DNA of 9,107 bases from contig NZ_CAMLDP010000072.1 in assembly GCF_946478925.1 (NCBI RefSeq), forward strand, positions 1 to 9,107, given 5' to 3'. The notes under the pieces are model-generated. The model made no database searches. It saw only the letters and a list, made by a program, of their open reading frames with translations, and was not told where the DNA came from. Shown one piece after another: positions 1 through 5,293 of the stretch (the first letter of the stretch is position 1; the number at the start of each line of letters is the position of its first letter). The position numbers and the translations under genes were made by a program. Source of the DNA: an uncultured Nitrososphaera sp. Its GTDB lineage: Archaea > Thermoproteota > Nitrososphaeria > Nitrososphaerales > Nitrososphaeraceae.

Positions 1-13
1 GCCGTTTAGAAGC

Positions 14-23
14 CATATATAAC
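14..23 (+). promoter_or_regulatory. TATA-type promoter of the 71-aa gene
   Basis: The sequence CATATATAAC is centred about 25 bases before the GTG at 43. This is the usual distance from an archaeal TATA box to the transcription start. The mRNA would therefore begin at or next to the start codon, giving a leaderless message. Position and sequence are seen; promoter activity is inferred. Confidence 0.55.
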
Positions 24-42
24 AAAGATGCAGATATAGCAT

Positions 43-258
43 GTGGCTTCTTCAGAGATAGAGGTCGAAAGCGTAAGAAGGCAGGTGGACATCTTTAAGC
101 AATTGAAAAAGTCCGTGGATACCCAGGACCTCGCTTCGTACGACAAGGTCGAGATGTACAAGCAGATGCGCAGGCAGCTGCACGCCAACATGAAACGTTA
201 CTCCAAGGAAGGAAAAGGTGACCTTGCAAAGATTATCTCCAAGTCGCTTGCTGCTTGA
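43..258 (+). CDS. Small basic helical protein of unknown function in the methylmalonyl-CoA mutase cluster
   Basis: A 71-residue protein starting at GTG. I do not recognise a family. It is rich in Lys, Arg, Glu and Gln, with no Cys, no membrane segment and no signal peptide, and looks mostly alpha-helical (two amphipathic stretches, about residues 5-25 and 35-65). The start is supported by a TATA box 25 bases upstream that would give a leaderless mRNA. An ATG two bases earlier (41) is in another frame and stops after six codons. It lies 45 bases before the MeaB GTPase gene on the same strand, so it may belong with mutase maturation, but that is only context. Real coding is likely because of its own promoter, its position and its ordinary amino-acid make-up; function is unknown. 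Confidence 0.7.
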   Translation: MASSEIEVESVRRQVDIFKQLKKSVDTQDLASYDKVEMYKQMRRQLHANMKRYSKEGKGDLAKIISKSLAA

Positions 259-280
259 CGACAATAATAATTTGTTAAGG

Positions 281-290
281 ATATATAATA
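281..290 (+). promoter_or_regulatory. TATA-type promoter of meaB
   Basis: ATATATAATA lies in an AT-rich spacer (259-303). Its centre is about 19 bases before TTG 304 and 25 before GTG 310. The distance favours transcription starting near 310, so the true MeaB start may be GTG 310 rather than TTG 304. Confidence 0.5.
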
Positions 291-303
291 TTCAGCACAC
301 ATC

Positions 304-1233
304 TTGCCCGTGCTTGCCATAGTGAAGGGCCTCATGCAGGGCGACAGGCGCTCCCTTGCAAGGGCAATTTCAATAGTCGATAACCGCGAGCCCGAGTCGA
401 GGCAGATAATCAAAGAGATTTTCGAGAAAACAGGCAAGGCGCGCACCGTCGGCTTTACCGGGCCCGGTGGCGCCGGCAAGAGCTCGCTTTTGGGCCGGCT
501 GATACCGGAATGCCAGGTGCTTGGCCACAAGGTCGCCGTGCTTGCAGTGGACCCGACAAGCCCGATAACCGGCGGAGCCATCCTCGGCGACAGGGTGAGG
601 ATGCTAGGCAGTCTTGACGATGAAAAGGTGTTCATGAGGAGCATGGCGTCGAGGGGCGCGGTCGGCGGGGTGTCAAAATCGCTCAGAAACGCAATCAGAG
701 TGCTTGATGCCGCCGGCTATGACCTCATCCTGGTGGAAAGCGTGGGCGCTGGCCAGTTGGAGATAGAGATAACAAAGGTGGTCGACCTGACTGTTGTTTT
801 GTTTACGCCAAACACGGGCGACAACGTGCAGGCAGTCAAGGCTGGGCTGACTGAGGTGGGCGACATTTACGTCGTCAACAAGGCCGACATCGACGGTGCA
901 GGACCGCTCTACAACATCCTCGTCGACATGATAGGAGACACCGAGCGCAGGCCGCCGATACTGAAAACGTCAGCCAAGACCGGCAAGGGAGTAAAGGAAC
1001 TAGCGCAGGGTATTGACAAGTTGCTAGAGGAAAGAAGCATTAATTATAAAGTACGCGAGAGGAAGATGCTAGAGGATGAGTTGAAAGACATGGTTTCAGA
1101 CATCGTATCCCAAAAGGTCGCTTCCATGCTAAAGGAGAACAAAAAGTATTCGGCTTTCATAGACAAGCTTGCCAGAAAGGAGATAGACCCGTACATGGCC
1201 GCAGAAAAGGTGGCTGCGAGCCTGTTCAAGTAG
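304..1233 (+). CDS. meaB: MeaB/ArgK-type P-loop GTPase, methylmalonyl-CoA mutase chaperone
   Basis: A G3E-family GTPase of 309 residues, close to the usual MeaB length. Walker A lies at residues 53-61 (GPGGAGKSS). VDPTSP at 82-87 and GGAILGDRVRM at 90-100 are MeaB signature segments. VESVGAGQLE at 144-153 matches the family's ETVGVGQSE switch region with small changes. The base-specificity motif NKAD is at 192-195 and a TSAK motif at 222-225. The charged helical tail (about 245-309) fits the MeaB dimerisation arm. Family members bind methylmalonyl-CoA mutase in the cytoplasm, gate adenosylcobalamin loading and protect it from inactivation. The mutase gene follows after 14 bases, which supports this role and co-transcription. 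The start is uncertain: TTG 304 gives the longest form, while GTG 310 fits the TATA box better. Confidence 0.93.
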   Translation: MPVLAIVKGLMQGDRRSLARAISIVDNREPESRQIIKEIFEKTGKARTVGFTGPGGAGKSSLLGRLIPECQVLGHKVAVLAVDPTSPITGGAILGDRVRMLGSLDDEKVFMRSMASRGAVGGVSKSLRNAIRVLDAAGYDLILVESVGAGQLEIEITKVVDLTVVLFTPNTGDNVQAVKAGLTEVGDIYVVNKADIDGAGPLYNILVDMIGDTERRPPILKTSAKTGKGVKELAQGIDKLLEERSINYKVRERKMLEDELKDMVSDIVSQKVASMLKENKKYSAFIDKLARKEIDPYMAAEKVAASLFK

Positions 1234-1237
1234 GTGG
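1232..1237 (+). promoter_or_regulatory. Ribosome-binding site of the mutase gene
   Basis: AGGTGG begins inside the TAG stop of meaB and ends 10 bases before ATG 1248. There is no TATA box in the 14-base gap, so the mutase is probably translated from the meaB transcript using this Shine-Dalgarno-like site. Confidence 0.45.
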
Positions 1238-1247
1238 CAAAAAAAAG

Positions 1248-2840
1248 ATGGCAGCAAAAACAACAACGAGTAAAAAAATAGTTACCGACTCTAACATCCC
1301 GGTCAAGCGCGTGTACAAAAAGGCCGATACCAAGGGCCTCAAGGAGGAGGACCCCGGCAAATACCCGTATACGCGTGGCCTGTACCCCGAAATGTACCGC
1401 GAGCGCGTCTGGACCATGCGCCAGTATAGCGGCTTTGGGAGCGCCGACGAGACGAACAAGCGCTTCAAGTTCCTGCTCGACAAGGGGCAGACTGGATTGT
1501 CATTGGCGTTTGACCTTCCCACACAGACTGGCCGCGACTCTGACCACGCAATGTCAGAAGGCGAGGTCGGCAGGACGGGCGTCGCCATCAGCTCCATAAA
1601 GGACATGATGACTTGCTTTGAGGGCATCCCCTTGGACAAGGTCAGTACCTCGATGACGATAAACTCGACAGCGTCGACGCTGCTATCGTTGTACATCACG
1701 GTCGCCGAGTCGCAGGGAGTAAAGCCAGATCAGCTTCGTGGCACTACCCAGAACGACATACTGAAAGAATACATCGCAAGAAACACGTACATCTACCCGC
1801 CCAAGCCCTCGATGCGCCTGATTGGCGACATGATAGAATACTGCTCGAAAAAGGTGCCCCAGTGGTACCCAGTCAGCATCTCCGGATACCACATACGCGA
1901 GGCCGGCTCTAACGCGGTGCAAGAGCTTGCGTTCACGTTTGCCGACGCCATCGAGTACGTCGAGACGTGCACTGCAAGGGGCCTCAAGGTCGACGACTTT
2001 GCGCCTAGGCTGTCTTTCTTTTTCTGCTGTACCATGGAGTTCTTCGAAGAGATTGCCAAGTTCAGGGCGGCACGCAGGATATACGCCAAGATAATGAAGG
2101 AGAGGTTCCATGCAAGGAGCGCCAAGTCGCAGCACTTGCGCTTCCATGTCCAGACCTCCGGCGAGTCATTGACTGCGCAGCAGGTGGACAACAACATTGT
2201 GCGAGTCGCAACAGAGGCGATGGCCGCGGTGCTCGGTGGATGTCAATCATTGCACACCAACTCGCGCGACGAGGCCCTTGCGCTCCCGACAGAGCAGTCT
2301 GCCAAGGTGGCTCTTCGCACTCAGCAGATAATCGCAAGCGAGACTGGCGCCATAAAGACGGTAGACCCAATGGCCGGCTCGTACTATGTCGAGCAGCTGA
2401 CAAGCGAGATAGAGGAGCAGGTGTGGAAGTACCTGAAACGCATCGACAGGATGGGAGGGGCGATGGCGGCTATTGAAAAGGGCTTTTTCCAGGAAGAAAT
2501 TCGCAACAACGCCTACAGGCTAAAGAGGGAGATAGACGAAAACAGCAGGGTCATCGTCGGAGTCAACAAGTACCAGGACGTGCACGATGTCGAGCCGGCG
2601 CTCAACAGGATTGACCCGGAGATAGAGAAAAAGCAGCTGGTGAGGCTGAAGGAGTTCAAGGCGGGCCGCGACATGGCAAAAGTAAACGCGGCTCTTGCTA
2701 CCCTGCAAAAGAACGCAGAGAAGGAGGAGAACCTGATGCCGCACATCATCAGCTGCGTCAAAAACTATACTACGCTTGGCGAGATAAGCGACACGCTGCG
2801 CGAGGTCTTTGGCAGGTACGAGCCCAAGGTCTCGTTCTGA
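1248..2840 (+). CDS. mcmA1: Methylmalonyl-CoA mutase, catalytic (large) subunit without B12 domain
   Basis: Interconverts (R)-methylmalonyl-CoA and succinyl-CoA by a radical, adenosylcobalamin-dependent rearrangement. In Thaumarchaeota this serves the 3-hydroxypropionate/4-hydroxybutyrate carbon-fixation cycle. The 530 residues cover the substrate-binding TIM barrel only; the usual C-terminal cobalamin domain (DxHxxG motif) is absent and must come from a separate subunit, as in other archaeal split mutases. Family blocks seen: LYPEMY near 45-50, GLSLAFDLPTQTGRDSDH at 83-100, QNDILKEYIARNTYIYPP at 168-185, and SGYHIREAG at 212-220. Tyr60 (RQYSGF) and Arg178 (ARNTY) are the residues that mark methylmalonyl-CoA mutases; isobutyryl-CoA mutases have Phe and Gln there. 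Tyr214-His215 match the active-site Tyr-His pair. A Lys/Thr-rich 25-residue N-terminus precedes the conserved domain. It sits between meaB and the epimerase gene. Confidence 0.96.
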   Translation: MAAKTTTSKKIVTDSNIPVKRVYKKADTKGLKEEDPGKYPYTRGLYPEMYRERVWTMRQYSGFGSADETNKRFKFLLDKGQTGLSLAFDLPTQTGRDSDHAMSEGEVGRTGVAISSIKDMMTCFEGIPLDKVSTSMTINSTASTLLSLYITVAESQGVKPDQLRGTTQNDILKEYIARNTYIYPPKPSMRLIGDMIEYCSKKVPQWYPVSISGYHIREAGSNAVQELAFTFADAIEYVETCTARGLKVDDFAPRLSFFFCCTMEFFEEIAKFRAARRIYAKIMKERFHARSAKSQHLRFHVQTSGESLTAQQVDNNIVRVATEAMAAVLGGCQSLHTNSRDEALALPTEQSAKVALRTQQIIASETGAIKTVDPMAGSYYVEQLTSEIEEQVWKYLKRIDRMGGAMAAIEKGFFQEEIRNNAYRLKREIDENSRVIVGVNKYQDVHDVEPALNRIDPEIEKKQLVRLKEFKAGRDMAKVNAALATLQKNAEKEENLMPHIISCVKNYTTLGEISDTLREVFGRYEPKVSF

Positions 2841-2844
2841 GATG

Positions 2845-2854
2845 ATTATATAAG
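2845..2854 (+). promoter_or_regulatory. TATA-type promoter of the epimerase gene
   Basis: ATTATATAAG is centred about 28 bases before ATG 2878 in the 37-base gap after the mutase. It would give an almost leaderless mRNA. The epimerase may thus have its own promoter despite following the mutase closely. A GGAGG at 2857-2861 is 16 bases from the ATG, too far to be a good ribosome-binding site. Confidence 0.5.
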
Positions 2855-2877
2855 ATGGAGGCATGAAGTAGAGAAAT

Positions 2878-3300
2878 ATGCGCGTAGACCACATTGCCAT
2901 CGCAGTCAACAACGTCGATGAGGCCCTAAAGAACTATCAAAAGATTCTGAACGTTGACCACCTTGAAATAGAGACCGTGCCCAACGAAAAGGTGAAGGTA
3001 GCAATGCTCATGCTCGAAGACACGAGGATAGAGCTCATGGAGCCGACCTCCCCGGACAGCCCCATATCCAAGTTCCTTCAAGACCGCGGCGAGGGCATAC
3101 ACCACATCGCAATAACCGCCGACGACATTGTCAAGGATGTCGACAGGGCAAAGTCGCAGGGCATGAGAATGCTGGGCGACCTGCGCACCGGCTCGTACGG
3201 GAGGCGGATAACGTTCATCCACCCCAAGTCACTCAACGGCGTGCTGACCGAGTTCTGCGAGGCGCCGCCGGCTGATAAAGGCCACACTGGTGCAGAGTAA
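2878..3300 (+). CDS. mce: Methylmalonyl-CoA epimerase
   Basis: A 140-residue protein of the vicinal-oxygen-chelate (glyoxalase) superfamily. It epimerises (S)- to (R)-methylmalonyl-CoA, supplying the mutase encoded just upstream. Two beta-alpha-beta-beta-beta modules are visible: DHIAIAV at 4-10 opens the first, and GIHHIAIT at 73-80 opens the second. Comparison with the Propionibacterium enzyme (His, Gln, His, Glu) predicts metal ligands His5, Glu52 (RIELMEP), His76 and Glu125 (GVLTEF); Glu in place of Gln is common in the family. GRRITFIHPKS at 108-118 is also typical. The protein has normal full length. The last dozen residues are a loosely conserved tail. Confidence 0.94.
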   Translation: MRVDHIAIAVNNVDEALKNYQKILNVDHLEIETVPNEKVKVAMLMLEDTRIELMEPTSPDSPISKFLQDRGEGIHHIAITADDIVKDVDRAKSQGMRMLGDLRTGSYGRRITFIHPKSLNGVLTEFCEAPPADKGHTGAE

Positions 3301-3341
3301 AGGGCTAATACCCCTCTCTTCCTTTTCCACATCTGCGGCAT

Positions 3342-4301
3342 ATGGATTGCAATGACCTTGCGCAAAGGCTTGTACAGGCGGTGGAGAGAAACCGCGCCGA
3401 CGCGCTCTTGCTGTCAGGAGGGCTCGACAGTGCAATCATTGCAAGCATCCTAAAGCCTAATTATTGTGTGACTGCTGCCCTTGGCAGGGAAGCTCCGGAC
3501 CTTGCCTACGCTCGGCAGGCCGCGCAGAAATACTGCAAGGTCCACGCAGAGGCGGTGTTTGGCCCAGAAAAGATGGTCGAGCTTGTAGACACGGTGGTGC
3601 AGGTTTTCAGGACGTTTGACCCAATAGAGGTGCGCAATTCGTGCGTCGCGCTCGCAGCATTAGAGAGGGCAAAGGAGGATGGCCACCGCGACGTGGTGAC
3701 TGGCGATGGCGGCGACGAGTTGTTTGCGGGGTACAACTATTTGTCGCGCTATTACGGCGACGAGAAAAGGCTAGAGCAAGAGCTTGCGCGCCTGTGGGAA
3801 GTTATGCATTTTTCCTCAAGAGCTCTCGGAAAGAGACTTGGAATCGAAGTCAGAGCGCCGTTTCTCGACAGCGAGTTTGCACAGTATGCCAAGTCGGTGC
3901 CTGCAGGCGAAAAGGTAGGCGAGCGGGGCGGAGAGAAATGGGGCAAATTTCTCTTGCGCAGGTGCTTTGAGCGCGACCTTGGGGCGCTTGTGTGGCGCAA
4001 AAAGATGGCACAGGAGCAGGGTGCCGGCACGGACATGTTCTACAGGTACGTCGAGGACATGATAGACGACTCTACGTACGCAAACAGGGCCAAGATTGCG
4101 CTGTCAGAGGGCGTGAAACTGAAAAGCAAGGAGCACCTGCACTATTACGCAATGTTCCGCAGCTACAACCCGCCACCGAGAGAGGAGGCAAGAGAAAGAG
4201 GATGCAGCAGGCGCTGCCCTGAATGCAGTGGTTGTTTTGAATGGGCTGGAAGATTCTGCAGGACGTGTGGCGCGTTCCCGGTGGAACCCGTGTCACTTTG
4301 A
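3342..4301 (+). CDS. Stand-alone asparagine-synthase-type ATP pyrophosphatase with Cys-rich C-terminal tail
   Basis: A 319-residue protein. The PP-loop SGGLDS at 25-30 and GDGGDELFAGY at 121-131 are the ATP-binding and catalytic signatures of the asparagine synthetase domain, and VRAPFLDSEFA at 170-180 is another AsnB block. The N-terminal glutaminase domain of AsnB (Cys2 nucleophile, about 200 residues) is absent: the protein begins about 20 residues before the PP-loop. If it makes asparagine it must use free ammonia or a partner glutaminase; it could instead adenylate another carboxylate. Residues 288-309 hold six cysteines (288, 292, 295, 298, 306, 309) spaced like a zinc ribbon. The product is cytoplasmic. 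No convincing TATA box or ribosome-binding site precedes ATG 3342; the 41-base gap is pyrimidine-rich (3311-3329), so it may be read through from the epimerase. The last 9 bases overlap a YHS gene on the other strand. Confidence 0.85.
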   Translation: MDCNDLAQRLVQAVERNRADALLLSGGLDSAIIASILKPNYCVTAALGREAPDLAYARQAAQKYCKVHAEAVFGPEKMVELVDTVVQVFRTFDPIEVRNSCVALAALERAKEDGHRDVVTGDGGDELFAGYNYLSRYYGDEKRLEQELARLWEVMHFSSRALGKRLGIEVRAPFLDSEFAQYAKSVPAGEKVGERGGEKWGKFLLRRCFERDLGALVWRKKMAQEQGAGTDMFYRYVEDMIDDSTYANRAKIALSEGVKLKSKEHLHYYAMFRSYNPPPREEARERGCSRRCPECSGCFEWAGRFCRTCGAFPVEPVSL

Positions 4302-4433
4302 GTACTTGTTGGGCTTTTTGACGAATATGCGCTTGCATCCTTCGCAGCAGAAAAAGTACGTCTTGCCGTTATGTTCGTGAGAGACCGCAAGTTCCTGGTC
4401 CATCTCGATTCCGCACACGGGATCGACTGGCAT
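4293..4433 (-). CDS. Small YHS-domain (putative metal-binding) protein
   Basis: A 46-residue protein starting at the ATG whose first base is 4433. It is almost only a YHS domain: DPVCGIEM at 4-11, GKTYFFCCEGC at 23-33, then a Phe and the closing PNKY at 41-44. Cys7, Cys29, Cys30 and Cys33 are candidate metal ligands. YHS/TRASH-type domains occur in copper-transport ATPases, metal chaperones and metal sensors, so a role in copper or other metal handling is plausible in a copper-dependent ammonia oxidiser, but the substrate is not shown. The start is supported by a minus-strand TATA box about 30 bases upstream; an in-frame TTG at 4454 would lie upstream of the predicted transcription start. The stop overlaps the end of the convergent asparagine-synthase-like gene by 9 bases. 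Confidence 0.82.
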   Translation of the reverse strand: MPVDPVCGIEMDQELAVSHEHNGKTYFFCCEGCKRIFVKKPNKYSK

Positions 4434-4458
4434 GTACGGCGTCTTGCTCTGCAAAAGT

Positions 4459-4468
4459 GTATTTATTG
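4459..4468 (-). promoter_or_regulatory. TATA-type promoter of the YHS gene
   Basis: On the minus strand the sequence reads CAATAAATACA. Its centre is about 30 bases before ATG 4433, which predicts transcription starting around 4438 with a leader of about five bases. Confidence 0.45.
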
Positions 4469-4502
4469 TTTTGGAAAGGGGTTCGCCTAGCAGGTAGGAA
4501 AA

Positions 4503-4522
4503 AACTGACTGGTCAGTCAGTT
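4503..4522. promoter_or_regulatory. 20-bp palindrome, putative TetR-family operator
   Basis: Perfect 9-bp arms AACTGACTG and CAGTCAGTT are separated by GT. Size, symmetry and the GACTGGTCAGTC core resemble operators bound by TetR-family repressors. It lies between the divergent YHS promoter and the ABC operon, directly upstream of TATA-like elements at 4525-4533 and 4546-4556, where a bound protein would hinder TBP/TFB. No regulator gene is in the window, so the binding protein is inferred. Confidence 0.6.
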
Positions 4523-4524
4523 AT

Positions 4525-4556
4525 CTTTATTTACCCCGAAGGACTTTCTATAAAAT
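4525..4556 (+). promoter_or_regulatory. Promoter region of the ABC operon, two TATA-like boxes
   Basis: CTTTATTTA (4525-4533) is placed to start transcription near TTG 4559. TCTATAAAATA (from 4548) is the better TATA match and would start transcription near 4578, which excludes TTG 4559 and favours TTG 4583 or ATG 4616. Both are close downstream of the palindrome. Confidence 0.45.
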
Positions 4557-4558
4557 AA

Positions 4559-5293
4559 TTGGACACCACTAGAGAATCCGCTTTGGGAGACGCAAGTTCC
4601 GACAGCCAGACGGTCATGAAGGTAGACAATGTTACGAAGGTCTTTGACTCGGCGGCAGGAAGGGTCGCCGCGCTTCGAGGCGTCAACATTTCGATAAACA
4701 AGGGCGAGTTTGTGGCCATAGTCGGCCCCTCGGGAAGCGGCAAGTCGACGCTCCTCAACATAATCGGCGCGCTCGACAAGCCGACATCTGGCAAGGTCTA
4801 CATAAACGACATCGACATCTTTGCGCTTGCAGATTCTGAAATGGCCACGATGAGGAACCACCTCATCGGCTTTATCTTCCAGTCGTACAACCTGATAAAC
4901 AGGACCACGGTCCTGAAAAACGTCGAGCTCCCCGGAGTCCTTTCCGGCATGGAAAGCGGCGAGCGCAAGAGGAGGGCAGAAAAACTGCTCGAAGTGCTCG
5001 GCATAGGCGACAAGGCCGGTTTCAAGCCGGTCAACCTTTCTGGCGGCCAGCAGCAGAGAGTCGCCATCGCAAGATCTCTGATGAACGATCCTGCGATAAT
5101 CCTTGCAGACGAGCCGACAGGCAACCTCGACACCAAGACGGGGAACGAGGTGTTTGAACTGCTAAAGATGCTCTCAAACAAGTTCAGAAGGACAATCGTG
5201 ATGGTAACCCACAACCCCGAGCTTGCAGAAGCCTGCGACAGGGCGATATACGTCCGCGACGGCAAGGTCGAGAAGGAGGTTGTAAACAATTGA
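4559..5293 (+). CDS. ABC transporter ATPase, MacB/LolD type
   Basis: A 244-residue nucleotide-binding subunit. It has Walker A GPSGSGKST (56-64), Q-loop Gln108 in IFQSYNL, signature LSGGQQQRVAIARS (160-173), Walker B ILADEP (181-186) followed by the TGNLD D-loop, and switch His218 (MVTHNP). The sequence GKSTLLNIIGALDKPTSG is characteristic of the MacB/LolD/FtsE group, which powers type VII ABC systems. It acts on the cytoplasmic face with the permease at 7072-8325. The conserved domain begins at about Met20 (ATG 4616), the position of the usual LolD start. The first 19 residues are polar and unconserved, so TTG 4583 or ATG 4616 could be the true start. The stop overlaps the start of the next gene by four bases, with a strong ribosome-binding site inside this gene, so the two are translationally coupled. 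Confidence 0.93.
   Translation: MDTTRESALGDASSDSQTVMKVDNVTKVFDSAAGRVAALRGVNISINKGEFVAIVGPSGSGKSTLLNIIGALDKPTSGKVYINDIDIFALADSEMATMRNHLIGFIFQSYNLINRTTVLKNVELPGVLSGMESGERKRRAEKLLEVLGIGDKAGFKPVNLSGGQQQRVAIARSLMNDPAIILADEPTGNLDTKTGNEVFELLKMLSNKFRRTIVMVTHNPELAEACDRAIYVRDGKVEKEVVNN
5273..5280 (+). promoter_or_regulatory. Perfect Shine-Dalgarno site AAGGAGGT
   Basis: AAGGAGGT lies inside the end of the ATPase gene, 9 bases before TTG 5290. It fixes this weak codon as the start of the S-layer-like gene and supports coupled translation across the four-base overlap. Confidence 0.75.

Noticed and set aside
198..644. Minus-strand open frame across the meaB start region
   Set aside because: It overlaps meaB motifs in antisense and runs across two intergenic signals; the product has no recognisable features.
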